NCBI GenBank assembly: GCA_903909375.1
Contig: CAIVVM010000037.1
Coordinates: 1-64,000, forward strand
Length of the DNA: 64,000 nt
Direction: 5' to 3'
Source: an uncultured Alphaproteobacteria bacterium
GTDB lineage: Bacteria > Pseudomonadota > Alphaproteobacteria > Caulobacterales > Caulobacteraceae
Under the pieces are notes generated by a model. The model was given only the letters and a program-made list of their open reading frames with translations, searched no databases and had not been told where the DNA came from. A program made the position numbers and the translations under genes. The first letter of the stretch is position 1, and every line of letters begins with the position of its first letter. Below are positions 46,190 through 56,306 of this stretch, piece by piece.

Positions 46190-47137
46190 ATGACGCGGGC
46201 CAGCTTCGAAGCCGCGACCGCACGGGCCGACGGCGACGCCCTTGCACTGGCGGCGGGTCTGCGCCGGGAGGTGACGGCGGAGGGGCTGCAGGGGCTGGCC
46301 GCGCTTTGGATGTATGTAGCCATTTCACAACCTGAGAGATTGTCCGAGATCTACGACCGCTCGGCGGAAGGCTGGCGGGGTGAGGTGGTCAAGGCCGCGG
46401 CGCTTGCGGGGGCCCCGGCTCCACCCGAGCCCATCCCACCTGCATTCTGGACCGCCTTCTGGGCGCTGATCGACACGCCGCCCGGCACGCTGGGCGCAGG
46501 TGGCGTGACGCAGCGCACAGCGGCGCTGCTGGGTCATTTGTCGCCCGGCATGACCGCACGGGTGGCCCGCACGGCCCTGGCCTATCCCGGCTGCGCGGAA
46601 GCGGCGGCCCAGGGCTATCCGGCAAAGTTCACCATGGCGTCGCTGGCCGTTTGTCCGAAGGTGTCACTGGGCGGCGAGTTTCACAGCCTGATCGTCGATA
46701 ACGGCTTCGACCTGGAGGTGCTGGACCGCGAGACCCTGGGGCTGGCCGACCTGCCCGCGCCGCTGGACTATCTCAACGCGCGTATCCTCCAGTGCCATGA
46801 CCTCTGGCACCTGGCCGCCGGCTACCAGACCACCGGCCTGCATGAGGTGGCGATCTCGGGCTTTCAGCTGGGCCAGTTCGGACACAGCTATTCAGCGATG
46901 TTCCTGGCCATGGTGCTGAGCCGCGCCGCGTTTGATCGACCCGAGGCGGCGACCCTGCTGCTGGACACCATTCTCGGGGGCTGGGTCCACGGCCGCGAGA
47001 GCCCGCCGCTGCTGGGCGTGGCCTGGGAGGCGATCTGGGACCAGCCGCTGGACGCCGTGCGGGCGGGCCTCGGGTTGAAGCCCTATGCCTCGCCCTGGCC
47101 GGCGGATCTGTTCGAGCAGCTGGCGGCGGCGGCCTAG
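46190..47137 (+). CDS. Coq4 family protein (ubiquinone biosynthesis)
   Basis: A 315-residue soluble protein. The metal motif HDxxH-x11-E appears as His203-Asp204, His207 and Glu219 in CHDLWHLAAGYQTTGLHE, which defines Coq4. In eukaryotes Coq4 binds quinone-like lipids and is needed for ubiquinone assembly and, recently, ring decarboxylation/hydroxylation; the bacterial role is less studied. The N-terminal 130 residues are extra over the basic Coq4 core. It directly follows the EF-hand gene. Ends overlap with the helicase by four bases, convergent. Confidence 0.88.
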   Translation: MTRASFEAATARADGDALALAAGLRREVTAEGLQGLAALWMYVAISQPERLSEIYDRSAEGWRGEVVKAAALAGAPAPPEPIPPAFWTAFWALIDTPPGTLGAGGVTQRTAALLGHLSPGMTARVARTALAYPGCAEAAAQGYPAKFTMASLAVCPKVSLGGEFHSLIVDNGFDLEVLDRETLGLADLPAPLDYLNARILQCHDLWHLAAGYQTTGLHEVAISGFQLGQFGHSYSAMFLAMVLSRAAFDRPEAATLLLDTILGGWVHGRESPPLLGVAWEAIWDQPLDAVRAGLGLKPYASPWPADLFEQLAAAA

Positions 47138-49926
47138 GGCGCCAGGAACGCCTCAACCAGTTCAATAGCCTCCACGAGGGTCATGCGCTGCACCTCGACG
47201 CCGGGGGGCAGGCCGGCGAAGAGGCGGGTGGGGGCGGCGGCGTCCAGCATGACGAAGACGCCCTTGTCGTCGGCGCGGCGGATCAGGCGGCCGAAGGCCT
47301 GGGCGATGCGGGCACGTGCAATGCCGTCGTCGTAGCCCTTGCCGCCGAAGCGGATGCGACGGGCCTTGTGCAGGATATCGGGGCGCGGCCAGGGGACGCG
47401 GTCGAAGACCAGCAGGCGGAGCGACCGGCCGGGCACATCCATGCCGTCGCGCACCGCATCGGTGCCCAGCAGGCAGGCGTCCTGCTCGGCGCGGAAGATG
47501 TCCACCAGGGCGCCCACCTCCAGCGGGTCGACGTGCTGGGCGTAGAGGGCCAGGCCCCTGTCGGCCAGGGGGGCGGCGATGCGCTCATGCACCGCGCGCA
47601 GGCGCCGGATGGCGGTGAAGAGGCCCACGCCTCCGCCGCCGGCGGCCAGGAACAGCTCGCGCAGGGCCGCCGAGACCTGGCGGGCGTCCTCCTTGTTGAC
47701 GTCGGTGATCACCAGGCAGCGGGCGTGGGCGGCGTAGTCGAAGGGCGAGGCCAGCTTCAGCGTCTTCGGCCGGTCGGGCAGGCGCGCGGCGCCGGTGCGC
47801 ATCTCGGCGAGGGCAAAGGGGTCGTCGAGCGTGGGGTCGGACAGGGTGGCCGAGGTCACCAGCACCCCGTGGGCGGGCTTGATCACCGCATTGGTGAGCG
47901 GCTCGGTGGGATCGACCCAGTGGCGGCGGCAGGCCGCGTCGACGACGCGGCCATACAGGAAGGTGGCGTCGAACCAGTCCACGAAGTCCGGGTCGTCGTC
48001 GGCGTTCTCGTCGATGGCCTGGAGCATGGAGCGCCAGGCCGGCAGCTGCATTCTCGCGCGTCGATCTAGCCCCCTCAAAGCGCCTTCAATTCTCGCACGC
48101 TCGGAGCCGCCGAGGCTGGCGGCCTCGTCGTCCATCAGGGTCTCCAGCGCCCGGGCCAGGGCCAGCAGGGGCGCCTCGATGCGGGCCAGCGCGCGGGCGG
48201 CCTCGCGGGCGGTGGAGCGGACCAGGTCCAGGGCCGGGCGGGCGGCGCATTCCATGCCCACCTCGGAGGGGGCAGCGCGGGCGCGAAGCTGCTCGATCAG
48301 GGCCACCAGGAAGGCCTCGACCGGGCCGATGGGATTGACCTCGCCGTTGGGCGGGGCGATGCGGCCGGACCAGCCCTCGCCCGGCAGGGCGGCGGCGGCG
48401 TGCAGCACCTCGGTGAGCTGGGTGCGGGCCTCCTCGCTGTCGCCCAGCATGTCGAGCAGGCGGGCTTCAAGGCCCCTGCCCCTTCGGCCACGTCCCTCGG
48501 GCCCGCGCAGCCAGCGGCGCATCTCGGCGGCCTCCTGGCCCGAGAGGGCGGCGGAGAAGGCGCTGTCGGCCGCATCGAACAGGTGGTGGCCCTCGTCGAA
48601 GACGATGCGCTTCAGGTGCGTGGTCTCGGCGTCGCCCCTGGAGCCCCGCGCGGCGCGGGCGCCGTCGAAGGCGGCCTGGGTCATGACCAGGGCGTGGTTG
48701 GCGATGACCAGGTCGGCCTTGCGTGAGCCGCGGATCGCCTTTTCCACGAAGCAGGCACGGTAGTGCTGGCAGCCGGCGTGGACGCATTCGCCGCGCCGGT
48801 CGACGAGGTTGGCGGGGCTGGCCTGGGCGGCGGCCGGCACAGCGAAGAGGGTGGAAAGCCAGGCCGGGAAGTCGCCCCCGGTCATATCGCCGTCGCGGGT
48901 GGCGCGCGCCCAGCGGGCGGCCAGCCCGAGGCCCACCAGGTCGCCGTTCCCCAGCTGGGCGGCATTGGCCATGTCCTGGAAGTTCAGCAGGCAGAGGTAG
49001 TTCTCGCGACCCTTGCGCACCACGGCCTTCTTCGCGCGGACGGCCTCATCGGCATAGAGCGCCCGGCTCTCGCGCTCGATCTGGCGCTGCAGGGCGCGGG
49101 TGTAGGTGGAGATCCACACCGCCGGGCCATTGGCCTCGGCCCAGAGCGAGGCGGGGGCGAGGTAACCCAGCGTCTTGCCGACGCCGGTGCCGGCCTCAGC
49201 CAGCATCATGCGCGGCTCGCCCTCGCGTTCGCGGGGCTGGAAGACGTGGGCGGCTTCGGCGGCGTACTGGCTCTGGGTGGGCCGGGCCTCGTCGAGCCCG
49301 GCGCGGGCCAGGACCTCCACCAGCCGGGCGGCGGCGGCGTCAGACTCGACGGGTTTCGAGCCGGGCTCGCCGGGAGGCGCCTCGGCTTCCCACTCGGCCA
49401 TGCGCGCCCAGACATCGAGGCCCGAGGTGCGGAACATGTTGCCCGGCAGCTGGCTGCGCAGCGCCCCGATGACGGCGGCCCCCCAGGCCCAGCCGCCGCG
49501 CGCCAGGGTCTCGGCGATGGCCAGCGCCTCCTCGCGCGACGGGGTGGGGATCTGGGCCAGTTCGGCCAGCAGGGCGGTGACGGCGGCGCGCAGGGTTGTG
49601 GCCTGTTCCCCGGCGGTCTTCGGCTCCGGCAGGCCCAGCGCCTGGGCCAGACCGGCGGCGCTGGGGGCGGTGAAGCGGGCGGGGCGGACGAAGGCGTAGA
49701 GTTCCAGGGCGTCGAAGATGCGAGGGGATCGGGGCGGCGGATTGAGGCCGAGACGCCGCGCGGTCATGGCGGCGTGGGCGACGAGGACGGGGGCGGTCTC
49801 GAACAGGTCGCGGGCGGCGGGGGGGCGGATGGGCTGGGAGGTGTTGGCGTCGGCCACGGCGCAGCGCGGCCCGGGCAGGACGACGAGGGCGGGGGCGAGG
49901 GTGAGGGCGGGCGGGGTGGTGGTCAC
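47134..49926 (-). CDS. DinG/XPD-type FeS ATP-dependent DNA helicase
   Basis: A 930-residue superfamily 2 helicase, GTG start. Walker A is AEAGTGVGKTLGYL; the DEAH box reads KRIVFDEGHHLF. FeS-cluster cysteines lie in ENYLCLLN, GECVHAGCQHYRACF. Motifs V-VI appear late as FDRVPWPRPD and AQAFGRLIRR. The first 240 residues precede the helicase core and carry no clear exonuclease motif. Relatives act on R-loops and damaged DNA. Its large size is usual for the alphaproteobacterial group. Confidence 0.92.
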   Translation of the reverse strand: MTTTPPALTLAPALVVLPGPRCAVADANTSQPIRPPAARDLFETAPVLVAHAAMTARRLGLNPPPRSPRIFDALELYAFVRPARFTAPSAAGLAQALGLPEPKTAGEQATTLRAAVTALLAELAQIPTPSREEALAIAETLARGGWAWGAAVIGALRSQLPGNMFRTSGLDVWARMAEWEAEAPPGEPGSKPVESDAAAARLVEVLARAGLDEARPTQSQYAAEAAHVFQPREREGEPRMMLAEAGTGVGKTLGYLAPASLWAEANGPAVWISTYTRALQRQIERESRALYADEAVRAKKAVVRKGRENYLCLLNFQDMANAAQLGNGDLVGLGLAARWARATRDGDMTGGDFPAWLSTLFAVPAAAQASPANLVDRRGECVHAGCQHYRACFVEKAIRGSRKADLVIANHALVMTQAAFDGARAARGSRGDAETTHLKRIVFDEGHHLFDAADSAFSAALSGQEAAEMRRWLRGPEGRGRRGRGLEARLLDMLGDSEEARTQLTEVLHAAAALPGEGWSGRIAPPNGEVNPIGPVEAFLVALIEQLRARAAPSEVGMECAARPALDLVRSTAREAARALARIEAPLLALARALETLMDDEAASLGGSERARIEGALRGLDRRARMQLPAWRSMLQAIDENADDDPDFVDWFDATFLYGRVVDAACRRHWVDPTEPLTNAVIKPAHGVLVTSATLSDPTLDDPFALAEMRTGAARLPDRPKTLKLASPFDYAAHARCLVITDVNKEDARQVSAALRELFLAAGGGGVGLFTAIRRLRAVHERIAAPLADRGLALYAQHVDPLEVGALVDIFRAEQDACLLGTDAVRDGMDVPGRSLRLLVFDRVPWPRPDILHKARRIRFGGKGYDDGIARARIAQAFGRLIRRADDKGVFVMLDAAAPTRLFAGLPPGVEVQRMTLVEAIELVEAFLAP

Positions 49927-49999
49927 GCGGGGAGTTTAGCGCAGAGTCGCGGCGGAACGGAGAGGGAACTTTTCGGGACGCGGCGGCGGCGGCAGACAT

Positions 50000-50014
50000 T
50001 GTCAATCTTTGACA
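50000..50014. promoter_or_regulatory. TGTCAA/TTGACA inverted repeat upstream of parD2
   Basis: TGTCAA-TCT-TTGACA, perfect 6-base arms, 35 bases before the second parD. The right arm doubles as a possible -35 box. Typical place for ParD autorepression. Confidence 0.5.
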
Positions 50015-50048
50015 TCGACGATAGGCTTGAGGCCTTCAGGAGGTCGCC

Positions 50049-50324
50049 ATGCCCGCCCGCAATGTCAGTCTGACATCCCATCTCGTGGATTTCGTGGACC
50101 AGAACGTAAGGTCGGGGCGTTTCTCGAACGCCAGCGAGGTCGTCCGCGAGGGCCTGCGCCTGCTGGAGCAGCGTCAGGCGGAGGACGCGCTGAAGCTGGA
50201 GGCGCTGCGTGCAGCCCTCGACCCTGCAATCGCCGATATGAAGGCCGGACGCACGACGCCCGTCCCGGCAGGTCGGGAGCTTGAGACGATCCTGGTGCTG
50301 GCGGGGACGGCGCGGGAGGCGTGA
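50049..50324 (+). CDS. parD: ParD-like antitoxin (locus 2)
   Basis: A 91-residue ribbon-helix-helix antitoxin: MPARNVSLTSHLVDFVDQ, SGRFSNASEVVREGLRLLEQ and a C-terminal toxin-binding helix DALKLEALRAALDPAIADMK. AGGAGG precedes the ATG by a few bases. Its stop overlaps the GTG of parE (GTGA). Complete and intact. The last residues (LAGTAREA) are echoed by the vapC stub at 53.1 kb. Confidence 0.9.
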   Translation: MPARNVSLTSHLVDFVDQNVRSGRFSNASEVVREGLRLLEQRQAEDALKLEALRAALDPAIADMKAGRTTPVPAGRELETILVLAGTAREA

Positions 50325-50683
50325 CCTACACGGTTGAGCTGACGGCGAGCGCCCGGGCGAATATCGCCGGGGTGCTGGCGGCGAGCGTGGAGGACTTCGG
50401 GGCTCGCGCGCGGGAGCGCTATGCCGCCCTGATCGCGGCGGCTCTGGTTGATCTGCGGGAAGATCCCTTTCGGCGCGGCAGCGCAGATCGCGCGGAGATC
50501 AGGCCTGGACTGCGAGCCTATCACCTTCGGCATGCGCGGGATCGGGCGGCGGGCGCGGAGCTACGCGTGGGTCGGCCACGGCATCTGGTGGTTTATGCGG
50601 TGGCGGACGAGCGTGTGGTGGTGCTGGGGGTGCTGCACGACGCGATGGAATTGTCACTGTGGGTTGGGGCGGGGGATGGGTAG
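50321..50683 (+). CDS. parE: ParE-like toxin (locus 2)
   Basis: A 120-residue toxin with GTG start, reading VTYTVELTASARANIAGVLA and DLREDPFRRGSADRAEIRPG, then LRAYHLRHARDRAAGA, LVVYAV and VVVLGVLHDAMEL. The RPGLRxYHLR core and the C-terminal strand-His-Asp (LHDAME) are typical. ParE inhibits DNA gyrase. This is the only TA locus in the window where both genes look whole. Confidence 0.88.
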   Translation: MTYTVELTASARANIAGVLAASVEDFGARARERYAALIAAALVDLREDPFRRGSADRAEIRPGLRAYHLRHARDRAAGAELRVGRPRHLVVYAVADERVVVLGVLHDAMELSLWVGAGDG

Positions 50684-50917
50684 ATGTGGCGCATGGAGGG
50701 CGTGGATACTCGGGCTCTGAGGCGATTTCGGTATGGTATCACCGGATGTCATCCGCGCTTCAAGCGCGCCCAATGCTCCCGCCGTTACTCGTCCGGCAAC
50801 CGACCCGTCCGACACATCCCAACCTCGCTTCAACCCCTATATCCATAGCTGTTGCGCCGACCGGTTGAGACTGTCTTGTCCCCACTTTCCTTAACGCCTG
50901 CCGAACTCACCAGCGTG

Positions 50918-52585
50918 TCACAGCGCGAGCGCCGCTGCAGGAGCTCCGGCCGACATAGGCCGCAGCTCTCCTTTGGCCGCATCGTAGGCAGTCAGCAGTA
51001 GGTCGACCATCTTGAAGCGATTGGTCTCGTCGAACCGGTGGGGCCGCCATGTGGGATCGCGGAGCAGCGAGATTCGGCTGCCCTCGACCGCCCGATGGAA
51101 GGTTTCGGCCACGATTCGTCCGCCCACGGCGCCAAGACGACCGTCGTTCATCTCGGCTTCTCGCAGGCAGTAAAACCACAGTGGCGTTACAGCAATAAGC
51201 TCAGCCCGCAGGTCCTCAGGCAAGCCCGAAAGATCGACGCCCCCGTTGCCGTTCAACAGGTCAGCCTCCGTTAGCGGCGTCACCGCGACGCCGAGGCTGG
51301 CTATGTGGGCGGCGACTTCTTGACCTGAGGCCAACCCAACCATTCGCCCACGGACAAGATTGCGGAAGGCGAGGTTGCGCTGCGCGTCCGGCGTTTCGCT
51401 GCCTCGACCCCCGAACGAGCCAAGCGGAAGCTGGCTGAGCGGGTCGGCCAAACGGGTGTCGATGATGCGCGCCAAGTTGAGCGACGCCCCGTCCGTGGGT
51501 GCGAGTTCGGGTAAGGCGGCATCTGTCGCGAAGTCGTAGAGGCGGGTCCAGTCGGCGATCCAGATGCTCGGCAACTTCTCGAACTCACCGGCGAGGGCGT
51601 CGTCAACGACGGTTCCAGGTGAGAGGTTGCCGCTGGTGCCACTGAAGCGGAAGAGGTTCAGCAACGAACCTGCGTCCAGGGCACCGGCGCGATCGTGGAA
51701 AAAGAAATTCCAGTCGTAGTTGTGGCGAATCATCGAGTGGCCGAAGCGGTAGGCAGCCACCGAGAACTCCAGTGGCATGGTCGGGAAGTCCATGTCCCCC
51801 ACCTCGAAAACCTTGCGTCCTTCGCGGAACACGTCCGACACAATCTGCGGATCCACAACCCTAGGTAGGAAGTCGTGCACCAAGATCCACTGGTAGTGCT
51901 TCACGACCTCGGCGCGCGCGGTCTCGAAAAGCTGAGCGCTGGGTGTGCCCGCAGCCGCAAGCCGCCTCACCGTCGCATTGTGGAACCGCATCATGGCGAG
52001 GTGGGTCTGGGCGACTGCGAGATTCTCGTCGTTGCGGGGATCCGGGATCGCCGCCATCCGGCGTTCGGTGTCGATGGTCGCCGCCGCGCCCCGGCGGGGC
52101 AGATCGAAACCCTCAAGCCCCACATCTACGGGATTGTTTACACCCGCCCTAACGGTCGGCCCAAGTATCAGCTGGACGCCATCGGGTTGATAGAGCCGAC
52201 TGTCGATGGGGTCTTTCGGTCCGAGGCCGTAGACCGAGTCAAGGTCGAGCGCCGGGCTCCGCGCCTGCCGGAGCTCCGCAACTCCCACATTGGTGTTGAA
52301 AGGCACCTTGGTGACATCGCGGGTGAGGTCGTGATCAGTGAACTGGCCCAGATAGGTGAAGCCCGCCGGGATCACGCCATCACGTTCCGGCGGATTGGCC
52401 ACCATGGCACCGGCCAAGGCCTCCAAGAGCGCATCGCTCGACGGCGGCGCGTTGCGCGGCACGATCTGCGAAAACCGAAAGGCCGACTGTTGCTCGCTGG
52501 AGGTGGCGGGGCGGTTGACCGCTCCCACCATCTGGCGTGAACGCGCCAGGAAGAAAAAGTCGCGACGATGCCGTTCTGTGCTCAT
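50918..52585 (-). CDS. Animal-type haem peroxidase (peroxidase/cyclooxygenase superfamily)
   Basis: A 555-residue bacterial member of the animal haem peroxidase family. The distal site is FTDHDLTRD with His85; the catalytic Arg lies near PDPRNDEN; the proximal His283 is in YRFGHSMIRHNYDW. No signal peptide is visible, so it may stay in the cytosol or leave by another route. Bacterial relatives (peroxicins) oxidise halides, thiocyanate or lipids. It sits alone between TA loci in accessory surroundings; its codon use is similar to its neighbours. The true function is open. Confidence 0.85.
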   Translation of the reverse strand: MSTERHRRDFFFLARSRQMVGAVNRPATSSEQQSAFRFSQIVPRNAPPSSDALLEALAGAMVANPPERDGVIPAGFTYLGQFTDHDLTRDVTKVPFNTNVGVAELRQARSPALDLDSVYGLGPKDPIDSRLYQPDGVQLILGPTVRAGVNNPVDVGLEGFDLPRRGAAATIDTERRMAAIPDPRNDENLAVAQTHLAMMRFHNATVRRLAAAGTPSAQLFETARAEVVKHYQWILVHDFLPRVVDPQIVSDVFREGRKVFEVGDMDFPTMPLEFSVAAYRFGHSMIRHNYDWNFFFHDRAGALDAGSLLNLFRFSGTSGNLSPGTVVDDALAGEFEKLPSIWIADWTRLYDFATDAALPELAPTDGASLNLARIIDTRLADPLSQLPLGSFGGRGSETPDAQRNLAFRNLVRGRMVGLASGQEVAAHIASLGVAVTPLTEADLLNGNGGVDLSGLPEDLRAELIAVTPLWFYCLREAEMNDGRLGAVGGRIVAETFHRAVEGSRISLLRDPTWRPHRFDETNRFKMVDLLLTAYDAAKGELRPMSAGAPAAALAL

Positions 52586-52860
52586 GTGATCCCCAATCCG
52601 CCGAATTACGGTGTCACATCAAAGATCACGGTGCCAAGACTTTTTCGCGTCAAACGGGTGAATTTTAACATAACCCGCAAGCGCTGTTTTGCGATGGAGA
52701 ACCAGACGTCTCCGTCGACAACGGCCTGAGGCCGGCCGCGGCGCGGCGCGTCCGCAGGACGCGTCCTTGACACGCCTGGACCGGCAGGCTCGAAATCTAC
52801 CATGGGATTTAAGGGGCGGTCTGCGTCCCGGTGGGATGCGGGACGTTGAGGGGAAGGCTG
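52586..52860. other. Peroxidase promoter region / gap before phd
   Basis: About 275 bases without a gene. It includes a small hairpin GCGTCC-GCA-GGACGC (52748-52762) and GAGGGGAAGG, the likely ribosome binding site of phd. Promoter for the divergent peroxidase is presumably here; boxes are not clear. Confidence 0.4.
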
Positions 52861-53118
52861 ATGCGGAAGGTCAGTTTGACGGAAGCGCGCCGCGACCTGT
52901 CGGCTCTGTTGCGCGAGGTCGAGAACGGCGGGGAGATCGTGATCACGCGGGGCGGGCGGCCCGTTGCGCGCCTGATCGCCGGGGCGCCCGATCTTGATCC
53001 GACCGGGGCGCAAGCTGCCGGGATGGAGGCGGTGCGCGCGCGACTTGCGGCGCTGCCACCGGTCGTCCCGGATATAACATCTGCCGAACTGGTGCGGGCG
53101 GACCGCGACAGCCATTGA
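52861..53118 (+). CDS. Phd/YefM-type antitoxin
   Basis: An 85-residue antitoxin. MRKVSLTEARRDLSALLREV and GGEIVITRGGRPVARLIAGA are the Phd/YefM DNA-binding half; the C-terminal part (ITSAELVRADRDSH) would bind the toxin. The start follows GAGGGGAAGG at good spacing. It overlaps a short VapC-like frame by TTGA. Confidence 0.87.
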   Translation: MRKVSLTEARRDLSALLREVENGGEIVITRGGRPVARLIAGAPDLDPTGAQAAGMEAVRARLAALPPVVPDITSAELVRADRDSH

Positions 53119-53177
53119 TCGTCCTTGACGCCTCGGCGGCGCTGGCGGGGATGGCGGGGATGGCGCGGGAGACGTGA
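53115..53177 (+). pseudogene. VapC (PIN-domain) toxin stub
   Basis: From TTG 53115 the frame reads LIVLDASAALA then GMAGMARET and stops at 53175: 20 codons. The first part is the standard PIN-domain opening (xIVLDASAxLA with the first catalytic Asp). About 110 residues are missing. The end resembles the last codons of parD at 50300, suggesting a deletion or recombination join. Confidence 0.75.
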
Positions 53178-53476
53178 CTCACAGGGATGGGTGGCCTCGG
53201 GGACAGGATATCGAGTTCCCTGAACCGTGGACGGCGCGGAGTTCCGCGCGCTGATGCGAAATGAGTATGGCGTCGCCGGATCACTCAACGACCAAGCGTG
53301 GCGCAGGCGAAATCAGGCTGCATTCTGCAGCTGGAGGACGCGCCCAGGTCGATGCGAGCGCGGATATATATTGACAGTTCCATTGCCAATATGTCGTTTG
53401 CGACTCGTCTGTCCGCACCTCCAATCCATAGCCACCCGGCAATGTATGCCAAGCGCCGACAGTTCAGGAGAACGCC

Positions 53477-54475
<999 letters not shown>

Positions 54476-54580
54476 AGCGTGATGTCGGGCGTCAGCGCCC
54501 TTGAGACAGGCCAAGGTCTTTCGTCGGTGCTGGCAGTCTAAATGTAAAAGGTCTCCAGTTTGGCGCGTTTGGGTGCAGAA

Positions 54581-54875
54581 ATGGGGATATTCGTGAAGCC
54601 GATCTCGTTCAGACACCATCGGTTCCGGGCGGACGCTATTTGCCAAGTGGTGTGGCTGTAGTTCCGCTTCACGCTCAGCATCCGGGATGTCGAGGAACTG
54701 CTCGCCCAGCGCGGAATCGAAGTCAGCCGCGAGACGGGCCGATGCTTGGTGATCAAGTTCGGCCCGGTGATCGCGGCGAACCTCCGCCGTCGCAGAAGCC
54801 CACCGACGGGCCGCTGGCATCTGGACGAGGTGTTCGTCCGGATCGGCGGTCGGAAGATGTGGCTCTGGCGCGAGT
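54581..54875 (+). pseudogene. IS6-family transposase remnant
   Basis: Starting MGIFVKPISFRHHRFRADAI, the frame reads VVWL then TAG at 54659-54661 and goes on FRFTLSIRDVEELLAQRG, LVIKFGPVIAANLRRRR and RWHLDEVFVRIGGRKMWLWR. This is the N-terminal half of IS6/IS26-type transposases, with the first catalytic Asp in WHLDE; family members read Tyr at the stop codon. It is cut off at the start of repeat R2, so the second and third acidic residues are gone. No terminal repeats were found. Confidence 0.8.
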
Positions 54876-55044
54876 ACGCGCCCAGGTCGATGCGAGCGCA
54901 GATATATATTGACAGCGCTATTGCCAATATGTCGTTTGCGACTCGTCTGGCCGCACCTCCAATCCACAGCCACCCGAGGAGGCTCGCCAAGCGCCGACAG
55001 GAGAACGCCATGAACCATGTGATGATTGCCCTTGCTGCGTCGCT
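54876..55044 (+). repeat. Direct repeat R2: leader and signal-peptide start
   Basis: Copy of R1 (53338-53511), 1.54 kb downstream. Its left border joins the broken IS6 transposase. It again carries GATATATATTGACAG, AGGAGAACGCC and the start of a signal peptide. Confidence 0.85.
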
Positions 55045-55537
55045 GACGGTCGCCCTGCCGGGCGCCGCCCTGGCGCAGGCGCCCGCCAAGACCGTCGTGC
55101 TGGCCAGTGACATTCCGGTCGCCCGCACGCCGCCGGGCTTCTGGAAGACCTTTCCGGCGCCGGTTCTGGCGCGGTGCACCGAGCCGCTGGCGCCGGGGGC
55201 GCCGGATCTGCGGGGTGTCTGGACGGGCGACAATGAGGGCAAGACCCATGTCGAGCGTATCCAGCAGTGCGGCGACCGGGTGGTGATCGAAGGTGGCGGC
55301 GTCACCCACGATATGCGGGCTGACGGGATCCTCGCCCATGGCGTCGACGATATCGCGGCCGGCTCGGGCCGGCCGATCAAGGTGGCGGCGGTGTTCGAGA
55401 ACAACGGACTGTCGCTCAAGCCCTTTGGCGGGCCGACCCGGGTCACGCGGGTGCTGCAGGGCGATGTTCTGGTGTTCAACTACAACGGAAAGGTGATCCA
55501 GCTGCGCCGGATCGCCGCCCTGCCGCCGGGACTGTAG
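55010..55537 (+). CDS. Secreted hypothetical protein under duplicated leader
   Basis: A 175-residue exported protein. The signal peptide MNHVMIALAASLTVALPGAA shares its start with the dehalogenase (both read VMIALxAS). The mature part has GFWKTFPAPVLARCTEPLAP, GVWTGDNEGKTHVERIQQCG, GDRVVIEGGGVTHDMRADG, and VLVFNYNGKVIQLRRI, a likely beta-barrel of lipocalin size. Two Cys (LARC, IQQC) may pair. No function is known. A homologue beside an HLD-like gene suggests a shared context. Confidence 0.8.
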   Translation: MNHVMIALAASLTVALPGAALAQAPAKTVVLASDIPVARTPPGFWKTFPAPVLARCTEPLAPGAPDLRGVWTGDNEGKTHVERIQQCGDRVVIEGGGVTHDMRADGILAHGVDDIAAGSGRPIKVAAVFENNGLSLKPFGGPTRVTRVLQGDVLVFNYNGKVIQLRRIAALPPGL

Positions 55538-55574
55538 CGCCGTCGGCGGGCGCCAGCGCCCCCTACGGCCCTGC

Positions 55575-56306
55575 CTAATCCCGACCCTCTCGACCCTCGC
55601 GTCCCTGACCTTCGCCGCCCTCGCCTTCGGCGCTGCGGTGGCAGCGGACGCAGTTGGCGATGTTGCGGATGCCCTCGCGGGTATGCCGCGCCTCGATCCT
55701 GGCCTTCTGGTGCTCATGGCAGCCGAAGCAGGTGTAGGCCTGAACATTGCCGCCGACATGGCAGGTCGAGCAGGTGGCGTCGTGGGGCGGCCTGAGGCTG
55801 AAGTAGCGGTCGTGGTCGAAGGTGGCCGGCTTCCAGACGGTGGTGCTGTGGCACTGGCTGCAGGTGGGGACGACGCCGCGGTGAAAGTTGTCCTTCGGCG
55901 GGGTGTGGCAGGCAGCGCAGCGGGGCTGAACCGCGGGCGTCAACAGGGCGTGGTCGAACGAACGGACCAGATTGCGGGTCAACCGCGGCCTCGGGTGGTC
56001 GGTATGGCAGGCCATGCAATCCTGTGAGGCGAGGCTCGCATGGAATGCGGGCCGCCCCGATGCCGGCGTGACGGGTACGCCCAGGGTTGTGAGCCGGCCG
56101 ATATCGGCCACCGTGTGACAGGCGATGCAGCGGTCCGGCGAGGCCCCTCTGAACGGCGCATGGCAGGCGAAACAGTTCTGCTGCAGCTCGGCGTGGGCCG
56201 GCTGGAGATTGCCCGGGCTGACCATCTGGTGGGGATAGACAAAGATCGCCGCCACGATCACCGCGAGCAGCAGGCCGATGGCGATCCAGATCCATCGCGG
56301 CGTCAT
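55575..56306 (-). CDS. Eight-haem cytochrome c
   Basis: A 243-residue membrane-anchored protein: an N-terminal helix (IWIAIGLLLAVIVAAIFVYP) then eight CxxCH haem sites starting at Cys45, 60, 97, 130, 149, 179, 193 and 219. Extra His residues (HAxx, HTDH, FDHA, FDHD) can act as axial ligands. The last 20 residues are low-complexity (GEGGEGQGREGREGRD). It resembles cytochrome c3-type/octahaem electron carriers. It overlaps the cytochrome b-like gene by ATGA; together they could move electrons between the quinone pool and periplasm. Donor or acceptor is unknown. Confidence 0.85.
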   Translation of the reverse strand: MTPRWIWIAIGLLLAVIVAAIFVYPHQMVSPGNLQPAHAELQQNCFACHAPFRGASPDRCIACHTVADIGRLTTLGVPVTPASGRPAFHASLASQDCMACHTDHPRPRLTRNLVRSFDHALLTPAVQPRCAACHTPPKDNFHRGVVPTCSQCHSTTVWKPATFDHDRYFSLRPPHDATCSTCHVGGNVQAYTCFGCHEHQKARIEARHTREGIRNIANCVRCHRSAEGEGGEGQGREGREGRD

